Assembly: GCA_900470445.1 (NCBI GenBank)
Contig: UCAU01000006.1
Span: forward strand, 29,184 to 93,183
Reading direction: 5' to 3'
DNA: 64,000 nucleotides
Origin: Hyphomicrobiales bacterium
GTDB taxonomy: Bacteria > Pseudomonadota > Alphaproteobacteria > Rhizobiales > Devosiaceae
Part shown: piece after piece, positions 18,349 through 28,223 of the stretch
Numbering within the stretch: position 1 is the stretch's first letter
How the letters are laid out: each line of letters begins with the position of its first letter
Notes under the pieces: model-generated
The model's input: the letters and a program-made list of their open reading frames with translations, nothing else
Databases searched by the model: none
What the model was told of the DNA's origin: nothing
Program-made: the position numbers and the translations under genes

Positions 18349-18417
18349 ATGAGATTTTCGTTCGAGCATCGTCAGCGCGGCCCCGTCCAGGCCCTGTGGC
18401 ACACGCTACAGGGCTGA
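18349..18417 (+). CDS. Candidate 22-codon leader peptide of the ABC-F gene
   Basis: An almost ideal ribosome binding site (CGGAGGAGGG, ending 4 bases before) precedes ATG 18349. The peptide begins MRFSFEHRQRGPVQALW and ends HTLQG with TGA at 18415-18417. The segment HRQRGP contains an R-x-R (+x+) motif like those at which macrolides stall ribosomes in known resistance leaders, and an RGP run. The 3' end of the ORF lies inside a 7-bp hairpin (GCCCTGT/ACAGGGC, 18391-18414). These are hallmarks of ribosome-mediated attenuation of resistance genes. The peptide is too short to have an enzymatic role. Confidence 0.6.
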   Translation: MRFSFEHRQRGPVQALWHTLQG

Positions 18418-18546
18418 CCAGCGACTGGTACTGACACTTCTTCCTGTCTCCCATTCTGGTTTGCCCTTCCAGGCGGCGCATTGATTGCAGCCGCGCAGTG
18501 AATGCAAAGGCGCGCGAACATACGGCGCCAGACCAGTGAGACGAAA
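18391..18546 (+). promoter_or_regulatory. Predicted attenuator region before the ABC-F start
   Basis: After the hairpin 18391-18414, ACCAG (18417-18421) can pair with CTGGT (18425-18429). The same ACTGGT (18424-18429) can instead pair with ACCAGT (18532-18537), which lies 10 bases before the ABC-F ATG. Two exclusive structures, one masking the start region, would allow control by a ribosome stalled on the leader. Structure read by eye only. Confidence 0.4.
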
Positions 18547-20061
<1,515 letters not shown>

Positions 20062-20224
20062 GCGGTTTACCGAAGGGGCGGAGGGCAAGGACGCATGCTC
20101 ATTGCCTTCGCCCCCTCGTTGCGGCTGAATTGGCGGTCAGCCAAAGCCCTCTTGCACTTTCCTGCGCGCAATGGCTTGCTACCTCCCTGGTAGGGGTCTT
20201 CATCAGGCTCCGTGAGGAGACATC

Positions 20225-20842
20225 ATGATCGATCCCGCAATCATTCTGCCCTACATGCTGGCCTGTCTGCTGTTCTCCATCATTCCGGGCCCCTCCGTGT
20301 CGGTGGTCATCGCCAATTCGCTGGCCGGTGGTACGAGGGCCGGGCTGTTCACCATTCTTGGCACCGAACTGGGCATGTTCAGCATGGTCTTTATCGTGGC
20401 CATTGGCCTCGAAGCGGTGATGAGCGTCGTCTCCGGCGCCTTTGAAATCATCAAGATTGTCGGCGCCGCCTATCTGATCTGGATCGGCTGGAAAATGTTC
20501 CGCTCCTCCGGCCAGCTCAGCTTTGCCGATGGCGCCCGCCTGCCGGTCGGTCGCTATATCTGGCAGGGCGTGCTGACCAATTGGTCCAATCCCAAAACCC
20601 TGCTGTTCCTCAGCGCCTTCCTACCGCAATTCATCGATGTGAGCCGCCCCGCCTTCAGCCAGATCATGATCCTGGGGCTGATCGCCATGGCTGTCGCCAC
20701 CGCCAGCGATTGCATCTATGCCGTGGCTGCAGGTCGGGCCCGTCACCTGCTGACCGCCGCCCGCGTGCGCCTGGTCAACCGCGTCTCCGGCGCGGTGCTG
20801 ATGTGCGGCGGTGTGTGGCTCGCCCTGCAAAAACGCGCCTGA
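20225..20842 (+). CDS. LysE/RhtB family amino-acid exporter
   Basis: A 205-residue inner-membrane protein with about six hydrophobic segments. The family signature is visible as the N-terminal SIIPGPSVSVVIANSLAGG near residue 18, followed by a membrane-embedded KIVGAAYLIWIGWKMF. A second conserved site, NWSNPKTLLFLSAFLPQF, is typical of RhtB-type exporters of amino acids or their analogues. The substrate cannot be read from the sequence. The stop overlaps the next start (TGATG), coupling it to the GNAT gene. An SD-like GAGGAG precedes the ATG. Confidence 0.9.
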   Translation: MIDPAIILPYMLACLLFSIIPGPSVSVVIANSLAGGTRAGLFTILGTELGMFSMVFIVAIGLEAVMSVVSGAFEIIKIVGAAYLIWIGWKMFRSSGQLSFADGARLPVGRYIWQGVLTNWSNPKTLLFLSAFLPQFIDVSRPAFSQIMILGLIAMAVATASDCIYAVAAGRARHLLTAARVRLVNRVSGAVLMCGGVWLALQKRA

Positions 20843-21342
20843 TGGCCGGCAACTCGGTAACGATTCAGGACCTGAACGACGCGCCCGAATTCAAACCCAT
20901 CGTCGCCGACCGAATCTGGCAGGCATTCTGGCGCCCATACGGCGCCGCGCTCACCGATGTCGAAACGGCCTTGGCCGACGTTCTGGCAGGCGGAGCATTC
21001 CCCTTCAGTCTTGTCGCGTCCGATGGCAAGGGGTTCACCGGCACCGTAACCGCCATCGAATCCGACCTCGACGCTCGCCCGCTGCTGTCGCCCTGGATCG
21101 CGGCTCTCTGGGTCGAGCCGGAAAAGCGCGGCCAGGGGATTGCCGAGGCGCTGGTCAATGCCGCGACGACAAGGCTCTTCGCGCAGGACCACTCGCCCCT
21201 CTATCTCTGTGCCAAGCCGCCTATGCGCGGCTTTTATCAACGGCTCAAGTGGGGCCTGATCGAGCAGGATGTCGGCCCCGACGGGCTCGATGTCTTTACG
21301 CTTCACGCGGTTCCGCGCTTGCATTGGGCCATCGACCCATGA
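20842..21342 (+). CDS. GNAT family N-acetyltransferase
   Basis: A 166-residue acetyltransferase. The acetyl-CoA binding motif A is IAALWVEPEKRGQGIAEALV near residues 85-105 (Q/R-x-x-G-x-G/A form RGQGIA), followed by PLYLCAKPPMRGFYQRLKW. The start ATG overlaps the LysE-type stop by one base. Exporter and acetyltransferase together suggest handling of one amino-acid-like compound, which is inference. The coaD start follows 30 bases later. Confidence 0.85.
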   Translation: MAGNSVTIQDLNDAPEFKPIVADRIWQAFWRPYGAALTDVETALADVLAGGAFPFSLVASDGKGFTGTVTAIESDLDARPLLSPWIAALWVEPEKRGQGIAEALVNAATTRLFAQDHSPLYLCAKPPMRGFYQRLKWGLIEQDVGPDGLDVFTLHAVPRLHWAIDP

Positions 21343-21372
21343 CACAAACCGCGCCAAACAGGGGAGGGCCCA

Positions 21373-21867
21373 ATGACCAAGCTCGTCGGATTTTATCCCG
21401 GCTCGTTCGATCCTTTGACCAATGGGCATCTCGATGTCATCGAGCGCGCCTGCAAGCTGGTCGATACGCTCGTCGTGGCCGTCGGCATCAATGCGGGCAA
21501 GAAGACCCCGCTCTTCGCCCATTCGGACCGGCTTGAAATTCTCGAGCAGGTGCTGGCGCCGGTGGGCAAGCGCACCGATACCGAATTCAAAATCGTCGAC
21601 TTCTCCGGCCTCATGGTCAATGCGGCGCGCGAGCACGGCGCCAAGCTGATTATCCGCGGCCTGCGCGACACCACCGATTACAATTATGAAATGCAGATGG
21701 TGGGCATGAACGCCCAGATGGCGCCCGATCTGCAGACCGTGTTCCTGCCTTCCAGCCCACCCGTGCGGCATATCTCGGCCACATTGGTCCGCCAGATCGC
21801 TGAAATGGGCGGCGATATCTCCGCCTTTGTCCCGCAAATCGTACTCAAGGCCCTGAAATCCAAATGA
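21373..21867 (+). CDS. coaD: Pantetheine-phosphate adenylyltransferase
   Basis: This 164-residue enzyme joins 4'-phosphopantetheine with ATP to form dephospho-CoA, the next-to-last step of CoA synthesis. Nucleotidyltransferase motifs are GSFDPLTNGHLDVIERA near residue 10 (T-x-G-H) and VRHISATLVRQIA near residue 128. RGLRDTTDYNYEMQM near residue 90 is the classic CoaD segment. Length and order of motifs match PPAT exactly. Its stop overlaps the next gene's ATG by four bases (ATGA). Confidence 0.97.
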   Translation: MTKLVGFYPGSFDPLTNGHLDVIERACKLVDTLVVAVGINAGKKTPLFAHSDRLEILEQVLAPVGKRTDTEFKIVDFSGLMVNAAREHGAKLIIRGLRDTTDYNYEMQMVGMNAQMAPDLQTVFLPSSPPVRHISATLVRQIAEMGGDISAFVPQIVLKALKSK

Positions 21868-22415
21868 TCGCCTTCACCCGCCGCTTTGCCCTGGTCGCCG
21901 CCGCTGTGCTGGCCGCAACCTTCGCCGCTCCCGCCTTCGCCCAGACCGGCACGCCACACCTGATCCTGACGCTGGAAAAGGGCGACGTCGATATCGAGCT
22001 GCTGCCCGCGCTGGCCCCCAAGCATGTCGAGCGCATCGTGACGCTGACCACTGAGGGCTTCTACAATGGCGTGGTCTTCCACCGCGTCATCGACGGCTTC
22101 ATGGCCCAGACAGGCGATCCGACCGGCACCGGCATGGGCGGCTCCGAACTGCCCGATCTGGCTGCCGAATTCACCGACAAGGAAAGCTTCCAGCGCGGCG
22201 TGCTCGGCATGGCCCGTGCGCAGGACCCGAACTCGGCCAATTCGCAGTTCTTCATCACCTATGCCGATGCCAGCTTCCTTGATGGCCAATACACCATCTT
22301 CGGCAAGGTTGTGTCCGGCATGGAATATGTCGATGCGCTGCCCAAGGGCACCGATCAGTCCGGCATGGTCCAGAACCCCGGCAAGATCGTCTCGGCCAAG
22401 ATCGAATATAAGTAG
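21864..22415 (+). CDS. Cyclophilin-type peptidyl-prolyl isomerase, exported
   Basis: A 183-residue cyclophilin that speeds Xaa-Pro isomerisation in the periplasm. A signal peptide (MIAFTRRFALVAAAVLAA to PAFAQ) is followed by the isomerase domain with FYNGVVFHRVIDGFMAQTGDP near residue 70 and FFITYADASFLDGQYTIFG near residue 130. The catalytic Arg sits in FHRVIDGF. The gene overlaps coaD by four bases. A second, cytoplasmic cyclophilin follows. The order coaD-ppi-ppi-queA is usual in Hyphomicrobiales. Confidence 0.95.
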   Translation: MIAFTRRFALVAAAVLAATFAAPAFAQTGTPHLILTLEKGDVDIELLPALAPKHVERIVTLTTEGFYNGVVFHRVIDGFMAQTGDPTGTGMGGSELPDLAAEFTDKESFQRGVLGMARAQDPNSANSQFFITYADASFLDGQYTIFGKVVSGMEYVDALPKGTDQSGMVQNPGKIVSAKIEYK

Positions 22416-22516
22416 GACAGCGCGGCGACCCGCTCGGGTTGCGCCAAACGCCAACATTCCTTACATGCGGGGCCAAGGCTTCCGACAAGCCTCCCCCAAC
22501 ACGAAAGTTGCAGAAA

Positions 22517-22996
22517 ATGGCCGAGATCACCGATCCCGAAAACACCCTCGTCATCGAAACCACCAAGGGCAAGGTGGTCATCGCCATGCGCCCCGATCTG
22601 GCGCCCAATCACGTCGCCCACATCAAGAAGCTGGCACGCGAAGGCTTTTACGATGGCATCGTGTTCCACCGCGTGATCGATGGCTTCATGGCCCAGACCG
22701 GCTGCCCGCAGGGCCGTGGTACCGGTGGTTCGAAGTATCCGGATCTGAAGCAGGAATTCAACGCCGAGCCCCACGTGCGCGGCACCGCCTCGATGGCCCG
22801 CGCCCAGAGCCCAGATAGCGCCAATTCGCAGTTCTTCATCTGCTTCGGCGACACCCCGTTCCTCAACAAGCAGTACACTGTTTGGGGCAAGGTCATCGAA
22901 GGCATGGAAAATGTCGACCAGATCAAGCGCGGCGAGCCCGTGATCAACCCCGACAAGATGATCTCGGTCAAAGTCGCCGCCGACATCGCTGCTTAA
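22517..22996 (+). CDS. Cyclophilin-type peptidyl-prolyl isomerase, cytoplasmic
   Basis: A 159-residue cyclophilin without a signal peptide. The isomerase core is seen as FYDGIVFHRVIDGFMAQTGCP near residue 40, ARAQSPDSANSQFFICFGD near residue 100 and NKQYTVWGKVIEGME near residue 125. The start ATG at 22517 is preferred over an upstream in-frame start because family similarity begins at MAEITDPENTL. It probably arose by duplication of the neighbouring exported isomerase, or the reverse. Confidence 0.94.
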   Translation: MAEITDPENTLVIETTKGKVVIAMRPDLAPNHVAHIKKLAREGFYDGIVFHRVIDGFMAQTGCPQGRGTGGSKYPDLKQEFNAEPHVRGTASMARAQSPDSANSQFFICFGDTPFLNKQYTVWGKVIEGMENVDQIKRGEPVINPDKMISVKVAADIAA

Positions 22997-23080
22997 GCGA
23001 AGCTTGCGGATGAGGATATTTGGTCCTCATCCGCCTTTCTGCGCACTGCCACAGTCTGCACTGAGCCGCACAGCCTGCAA

Positions 23081-23162
23081 TGTCATCCCCGCGGAAGCGG
23101 GGACCTCGGTTTTCTCCCTCCGAATTTGTAAAACAGAGGTTCCCGCTTTCGCGGGAATGACA
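23081..23162. repeat. Inverted repeat of the TGTCAT...ATGACA family, copy 1
   Basis: TGTCATCCCCGCGGAAGCGG at the left pairs with CGCTTTCGCGGGAATGACA at the right, enclosing a short AT-richer centre. Similar elements lie at 24943-25042 and 32997-33084. These look like the dispersed palindromic intergenic repeats common in Alphaproteobacteria. The rest of 22997-23255 holds no gene. Confidence 0.65.
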
Positions 23163-23255
23163 CCGATATTTTTCTGTCCTGCCGCAGTAGACTTCGCCCT
23201 CGAGGTTATCGAAGGCCCATGGCGTGTTTCGCCCACCCAAACCAAGACCCGATAG

Positions 23256-23711
23256 ATGAAAATGGACACTCTCCTCTGGGCGCTGATGGGCGTCATCGCC
23301 GGCGCCTGCATTGCCACGCAGGCCCCGATCAATGCCCAGCTCGGCAAAAATCTCGGCCTGCCGATCGCGGCGGCCGGCGTGTCCTTCGTCGCCGGGGCCA
23401 TCATGCTCTGGGCCATCGCGCTGATTTTCGCCCAAACCAAGGGTATCGCTATCAATTTCGGTGCCCCAGCCCCCTGGACCTTCGTGGCCGGCGGTGTGCT
23501 CGGCGCGTTCTATGTATTTTCCAATATCATGCTGACGCCCATGATCGGCGCCGCCGCCGTCATGGCCCTCTCGGTCACCGGCCAATTGCTCGCGGGCCTG
23601 GCCCTCGACAAGGTCGGCTTCATGGGCATGGCCGTGCGCGAAATCTCGCTCGGCCGCGTGGCTGGAGCGCTGATGCTGGTTGCCGGTGCGGTGATGATCC
23701 GCGCGTTTTAA
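23256..23711 (+). CDS. DMT-superfamily membrane protein (YdcZ / DUF606 type)
   Basis: A 151-residue, highly hydrophobic protein with about five transmembrane segments. It starts MKMDTLLWALMGVIAG and contains ATQAPINAQLGKNLGLPIAA near residue 22, the conserved pattern of the YdcZ half-size drug/metabolite transporter group. The second half repeats the motif as AAVMALSVTGQLLAGLALDKVG. Such half-size proteins usually act as dimers. Substrate unknown. It sits between the cyclophilin genes and queA, so it is an insertion in the usual coaD-ppi-ppi-queA order. A second ATG at 23262 is possible. Confidence 0.85.
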   Translation: MKMDTLLWALMGVIAGACIATQAPINAQLGKNLGLPIAAAGVSFVAGAIMLWAIALIFAQTKGIAINFGAPAPWTFVAGGVLGAFYVFSNIMLTPMIGAAAVMALSVTGQLLAGLALDKVGFMGMAVREISLGRVAGALMLVAGAVMIRAF

Positions 23712-23730
23712 AGCCACGAGCTCCCTAGTC

Positions 23731-23819
23731 GACCTCATCCTGAGCCGGTCGAAGGACGAGGCGTGGGACAATGCATCCATTCGCGCGAGCTCGTGGTTCG
23801 ACAAGCTCACCATGAGGTC
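23731..23819. repeat. Composite inverted repeat, copy 3
   Basis: Same architecture as 749-840: a GACCTCATCCTGAGC..GTCGAAGGACGAGG unit, a spacer, and CGTGGTTCGACAAGCTCACC followed by ATGAGGTC. It lies in the gap before queA. Confidence 0.78.
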
Positions 23820-23857
23820 TCTTCAGCAAACACACAAACTCATGCTAGTGAGCCGCC

Positions 23858-24919
23858 ATGCGTGTTTCCGATTTTGACTTCGAGCTGCCCGAGCAGCTAA
23901 TCGCCCTGCATCCGGCCGAGCCGCGTGATAGTGCGCGCCTGCTGGTGGTGGACCCCGCCCACGGTCTCAGCGATCGCCATATTCCTGACCTGCTGACGCT
24001 GATGCATCCTGGAGATGTGCTGGTCGTCAATGACACCCGTGTCCTGCCCGCCGAGCTGCGTGGCAGCCGCATTCGGGGCGAAAACCGCGCCTCGGTGTCG
24101 TTCAACCTGCATAAGCGCGTCGACGCTCATACCTGGCGCGCCTTCGCCCGCCCGGCCAAGCGCCTTTCCGTGCTCGACCAGCTCGAACTGGGCAATGGCC
24201 AGGCCGATGCGCTCACCGCCCGCGTCGCCGGCAAGGGCGATACCGGCGAGGTGACGCTCGAATTCGATCTCGGCGGCGCCCAGCTTGACGAGGCCATCAA
24301 AGCCCACGGCGCCATGCCGCTACCGCCCTATATCGGCGCCAAGCGCGGCATCGAGGAACGAGACAAGGTCGATTACCAGACCGTCTATGCCGCCGAAGAC
24401 GGCGCCGTCGCCGCCCCCACGGCTGGGCTGCATTTCACTGAAAGCCTGCTCCAGCAATTGAGCGACCACGGCGTCACCATCGAGCGCGTGACGCTGCATG
24501 TGGGGGCAGGGACCTTCCTCCCCATGAAGGCGGACGACACCGACGATCACGTCATGCATGCCGAATGGGGCGAGATCGATTCTGCGACGGTCGAGCGCAT
24601 TCTGGCCAAAAAAGCCCTGGGCGGGCGCATCGTCGCCGTCGGCACCACGAGCCTGCGCCTGCTCGAAACCGCCGCCCGCGCCACCGGCACGCTGCGCCCT
24701 TTTAGCGGCGACACCGATATCTTCATCACCCCCGGCTTCCGCTTTGCCGCCGTGGATGTGCTGATGACCAATTTCCACCTGCCCAAATCCACGCTCTTCA
24801 TGCTGGTCAGCGCCTTTGCCGGCATGGACACGATGCGCCGCGCCTATGAGCATGCCATCGCCAACGGATATCGGTTTTATTCGTACGGGGATTCGTCCCT
24901 GCTGATCCGGGCGGAATAG
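23858..24919 (+). CDS. queA: tRNA preQ1(34) S-adenosylmethionine ribosyltransferase-isomerase
   Basis: The 353-residue QueA adds the cyclopentene ring from SAM to preQ1-modified tRNA, near the end of queuosine synthesis. Family segments are [23 protein letters not shown] at the N-terminus (shown split), [14 protein letters not shown] near residue 50, MPLPPYI near residue 155, and [15 protein letters not shown] near residue 208. The C-terminal [19 protein letters not shown] and [12 protein letters not shown] close the family pattern. In relatives tgt often follows; here a repeat and a beta-lactamase gene follow instead. Confidence 0.96.
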   Translation: MRVSDFDFELPEQLIALHPAEPRDSARLLVVDPAHGLSDRHIPDLLTLMHPGDVLVVNDTRVLPAELRGSRIRGENRASVSFNLHKRVDAHTWRAFARPAKRLSVLDQLELGNGQADALTARVAGKGDTGEVTLEFDLGGAQLDEAIKAHGAMPLPPYIGAKRGIEERDKVDYQTVYAAEDGAVAAPTAGLHFTESLLQQLSDHGVTIERVTLHVGAGTFLPMKADDTDDHVMHAEWGEIDSATVERILAKKALGGRIVAVGTTSLRLLETAARATGTLRPFSGDTDIFITPGFRFAAVDVLMTNFHLPKSTLFMLVSAFAGMDTMRRAYEHAIANGYRFYSYGDSSLLIRAE

Positions 24920-24942
24920 CCAGTATCCGTCCTCCCCCACCG

Positions 24943-25042
24943 TGTCGTCCTGGCGCGGGCCGGATCGATGCCGGTGGCCATCACCACCATCCAGCGCGGG
25001 GAAACGGCACAGCATGGATTCCGGCATGCGCCGGAATGACAT
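24943..25042. repeat. Inverted repeat of the TGTCAT...ATGACA family, copy 2
   Basis: The left end TGTCGTCCTGGCGCGGGCCGG and the right end CCGGCATGCGCCGGAATGACA (each shortened by its flanks here) face each other as an imperfect inverted repeat. It lies between queA and the beta-lactamase gene. Confidence 0.55.
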
Positions 25043-25131
25043 TGTGGATGGCAACCATCCGACCCTAAGTCTCTCCACATTGGCGCGGCTTGCTCCCGAC
25101 GCTCAAATCTGTCCGTCCGGGAGAAAGTAAA

Positions 25132-26298
25132 TTGATTATTACCAATAGGATAGCCGTGCCTCTCGCGCTGGCCGCCGTCACAACCTGCCTCTCCTCCATC
25201 GCCCTACTCGCCGCGGAGCCTCCCGCGGCCATCGCAACTGCGGTGGATGCAGCGTTCCGGCCGCTGCTTGAGCAGCACGGCGTTCCCGGCATTGCCGTCG
25301 GCGTGAGTGTCGATGGCCAGCAATATTTCTTCAATTACGGCGTGGCGGCCAAGGATACCGGGGCGCCGGTGACGGAGAACACGCTGTTCGAGCTTGGTTC
25401 GGTCAGCAAGACTTTTACGGCAACGCTGGGCGCCTATGCCGATGCCCTTGACCGGATCGCGCTGGACGATCACCCGTCCAAATACCTGACCGAGCTTGAC
25501 GGCGCGGCGATCGACAAGGCGAGCCTGCTGCATCTGGTGACCTACACTGCCGGCGGGCTGCCGCTGCAGTTCCCCGATGGGGCCGGCGGGATGGAAAGCT
25601 ATTTCCAGCAATGGACGGCTGACGCCGCGCCGGGCGAGCAGCGGCGCTATTCCAATCCCAGTATCGGGCTGTTCGGCCATCTCACCGCGCTGGCGCTGAA
25701 CGACGACTTTGCCCATTTGATGGAAACCGAGATGTTTCCGCGACTGGGCCTGGAGGATACCTACATCGAGGTGCCCGAGGCAGCGATGGCGCGCTACGCC
25801 TGGGGCTATAACAAGGACGGCAAGCCCACACGCGTCAATCCGGGCTGGCTGGGGGCGGAGGCTTATGGAGTGAAATCTTCGACAGCCGATATGATGCGCT
25901 TCGTCGAGGCCAATATTGCGCCCGACACCTTGGCGCCGCTGGTGCAGCGCGCCGTCGAAGGCACGCATATTGGTTATTTCCGGGTCGGGGAGATGGTGCA
26001 GGGGTTAGGCTGGGAGCAGTATCCATTCCCGGTGTCGCTCGAGCGCCTGTTGGCGGGGAACTCGTCCGACATGGCCATGAAGCCCAATCCGGCCGAGGCC
26101 CTTGTTCCGCCGGCCGCTCCCGAGGGGCCGGCGCTGTTCAACAAGACCGGCTCCACCAACGGTTTCGGCGCCTATGTGGCGTTCGTGCCCGACAGGAAGA
26201 TCGGCGTGGTCATGCTCGCCAACAAGAACTTCCCCATTCCGGCGCGGATTACCGCGACCCATGCCGTGCTTGAGCAATTGGCTGAGGCGGTGGACTAG
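25132..26298 (+). CDS. Class C beta-lactamase (AmpC family)
   Basis: A 388-residue serine beta-lactamase of class C by motif: GSVSKTFTA near residue 93 (Ser-x-x-Lys), RYSNPSIG near residue 180 (Tyr-Ser-Asn) and FNKTGSTNGFGAYVAF near residue 338 (Lys-Thr-Gly). The spacing fits AmpC. The N-terminal hydrophobic stretch IAVPLALAAVTTCLSSIALLAAEP is a signal peptide, so the enzyme is periplasmic. The TTG start at 25132 is chosen because GGGAGAAAG lies 5 bases before it. An earlier in-frame TTG (25090) has no such site. No ampR gene is adjacent. Family members hydrolyse cephalosporins and sometimes penicillins; esterase-like relatives exist but lack this full motif set. Confidence 0.9.
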   Translation: MIITNRIAVPLALAAVTTCLSSIALLAAEPPAAIATAVDAAFRPLLEQHGVPGIAVGVSVDGQQYFFNYGVAAKDTGAPVTENTLFELGSVSKTFTATLGAYADALDRIALDDHPSKYLTELDGAAIDKASLLHLVTYTAGGLPLQFPDGAGGMESYFQQWTADAAPGEQRRYSNPSIGLFGHLTALALNDDFAHLMETEMFPRLGLEDTYIEVPEAAMARYAWGYNKDGKPTRVNPGWLGAEAYGVKSSTADMMRFVEANIAPDTLAPLVQRAVEGTHIGYFRVGEMVQGLGWEQYPFPVSLERLLAGNSSDMAMKPNPAEALVPPAAPEGPALFNKTGSTNGFGAYVAFVPDRKIGVVMLANKNFPIPARITATHAVLEQLAEAVD

Positions 26299-26315
26299 GC
26301 GATTGGTGCGTTGGC

Positions 26316-27572
26316 CTAGCGCCAGCGCACCATCAGCTTCTCCAGGCCGTGGAAGTGATAGACATTGTTATATTGCGGCTGCTGCGCGATCCGCAGTTTC
26401 GGCAGCCGCCGGAACAGTTCGCTGAACGCGACCTGAAGTTCGATGCGGGCCAGTGGCGCGCCGATGCAGAAATGGATGCCGGCGCCGAAGCTGACATTGG
26501 CGCCATCGGTGCGGAAGGGATCGAAGCTCTTGGCATTGGCGAAGCGGGCAGGGTCCCGGTTGGCGGCGCCCAGCATCAGGCCGATCACGTCACCCTTGCG
26601 TAGCTGAATGCCCTCATATTCGAGATCGCTCAGTGCATAGCGCGTGAACATATGCAGCGGCGCGTCAAAGCGCAGGCACTCCTCCGCCGTCGCCGCAGCC
26701 TGCTCGTCGCTGGTGAACAGTGTCGCCGGGTCAATGCCGCTTTCGAGGATGGATTTCACGCCGTTGCCGGTGGTGTGAACGGTGGCTTCATGTCCGGCAT
26801 TGAGTAGCAGAATGGCGGTCGACATCACCTCCTCGTCGCTCAGTCGCTCGCCATTCTGCTCGGCGGTCAGCATATGGCTCAGCAGGTCTTCGCGCGGTTG
26901 CTTGCGGCGCTCGACAATTGCCAGTTGCAGATAATCCATGAAGTCTTGCGCGGCGTCATTGGCGTCGAGCTCGGTGTCGTGGCTGACGCCGAACATATAC
27001 ATGGCCACCATGCGGTTGGACCAATTGAGCAGTTTCGGCGCCGCCTCGGCGGAGAGCCCCAGCATTTCGGCAATGATGATGGCGGGCATCGGCGCAGCAA
27101 AGGCCTTGATCAGATCGATTTCATCCTGATCTTCAAAGCTGTCGATCAATTCATTGGCCAGTTTGATAATTCGTGGCCTTAGCTGTTCGACATGGCGTGA
27201 AACGAAGGCCCGGTTTACCAGGGTGCGCAGGCGCGTATGACCGGGCGGCTCGAGGTTCAGCAGCGAGTATTTCTCGGTGAGATCGAACGCCTGCGTATGC
27301 GGCTTGGGATCTGGCATCCCGAGCTCTTCGCGTGTCGCTACATGCAGGATTTCGCGGCCGAACCGTTTGTCGCGCAGCAATGCGCTGACCTGCTTGAAAC
27401 CGGCAAAGCACCAATGGCCATATTCGTCCCAGAAGAAGGTTGAGTCGCTCGCATGCAGGCGATCATAGAAGGCATAGGGATTCTGATAAAACGCGGGATC
27501 GCGGGGATCGGCACTGCTTCGACGATGCTGGGGGACGTTTTCGACAGGCTTGAGCTGGACAATGGCGGCCAT
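26316..27572 (-). CDS. Cytochrome P450
   Basis: A 418-residue soluble class I-type bacterial P450. The heme-cysteine signature is FGAGIHFCIGAPLAR near residue 358. The I-helix oxygen-activation motif is NAGHEATVHTTGNG near residue 250 (A-G-x-E-A-T), and ExxR is EECLRF near residue 290. The substrate is not readable from sequence; it resembles CYP107/109-type soluble P450s, known for varied hydroxylations. No ferredoxin or ferredoxin reductase gene is nearby, so redox partners must come from elsewhere. The ATG at 27572 is preferred over an upstream TTG at 27602. The gene is divergent from a YciI-like gene. Confidence 0.92.
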   Translation of the reverse strand: MAAIVQLKPVENVPQHRRSSADPRDPAFYQNPYAFYDRLHASDSTFFWDEYGHWCFAGFKQVSALLRDKRFGREILHVATREELGMPDPKPHTQAFDLTEKYSLLNLEPPGHTRLRTLVNRAFVSRHVEQLRPRIIKLANELIDSFEDQDEIDLIKAFAAPMPAIIIAEMLGLSAEAAPKLLNWSNRMVAMYMFGVSHDTELDANDAAQDFMDYLQLAIVERRKQPREDLLSHMLTAEQNGERLSDEEVMSTAILLLNAGHEATVHTTGNGVKSILESGIDPATLFTSDEQAAATAEECLRFDAPLHMFTRYALSDLEYEGIQLRKGDVIGLMLGAANRDPARFANAKSFDPFRTDGANVSFGAGIHFCIGAPLARIELQVAFSELFRRLPKLRIAQQPQYNNVYHFHGLEKLMVRWR

Positions 27573-27706
27573 GAATGCGGGTAACCGGGTAGGGGAAATC
27601 AATGCCTGATATAACGGACTGACAATCGTGCGGTAACAAGCAGAAAAATAGTCGAGTTGACGATTTGTCGCTCGTCGGGGTGATGTTCAACCACGGGAGA
27701 CCGATC

Positions 27707-28102
27707 ATGAAATTTCTCTGCCTTGTCTATTTTGCCCCCGATGCCTTTGCCGATCTCACCCCGGATGAGATGCGGCGCGTCGACGATGCCACTATCGAGC
27801 ACGACCACAAGCTGCGGAGCGGGGGCCATCTGCTGATCGCCTCGCCGCTGGCCGAAGCTGGAGAAGCCAGTATCGACCGGCGGCAGCGCATGACGATGTC
27901 GGTGATGGACGGCCCCTATGCCGAGGCCAAAGAGGTCATCGGCGGCTTCCTGCTGATCGAGGCCAAGGATATGGCCGAGGCCGTGTCCCTGTTCGATGAC
28001 GATCCCATCGCCGCGCATTCCCGGGTGGTCATCCGGCCGCTGATGGAGGCGCATCGTCACAGCGAAACAGGAGCAGGGCGCCCCAGCTTTCAGCCTGGGT
28101 AA
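27707..28102 (+). CDS. YCII-related (DGPF-domain) protein
   Basis: A 131-residue protein beginning MKFLCLVYFAPDAFADLTPD and containing the diagnostic segment VMDGPYAEAKEVIGGFLLIEA near residue 68. YciI-like proteins have a ferredoxin-like fold with a conserved His/Asp pair and are often linked with sigma factors or small-molecule enzymes. No sigma factor is adjacent here. It is divergent from the P450 gene, and the 130 bases between them probably hold both promoters. The ATG is preceded by GGGAGA. Confidence 0.85.
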   Translation: MKFLCLVYFAPDAFADLTPDEMRRVDDATIEHDHKLRSGGHLLIASPLAEAGEASIDRRQRMTMSVMDGPYAEAKEVIGGFLLIEAKDMAEAVSLFDDDPIAAHSRVVIRPLMEAHRHSETGAGRPSFQPG

Positions 28103-28223
28103 GCGGGCGCGCCCGGGCGGCGAGCAGGGGTTCGCCGCCCACGCGGCCAAGACGACGCTAGACGCACGAAAGTTTGTGTAGCACTTTTAATGTGGATTGC
28201 TATATAAAGTGATACAGAAATCG

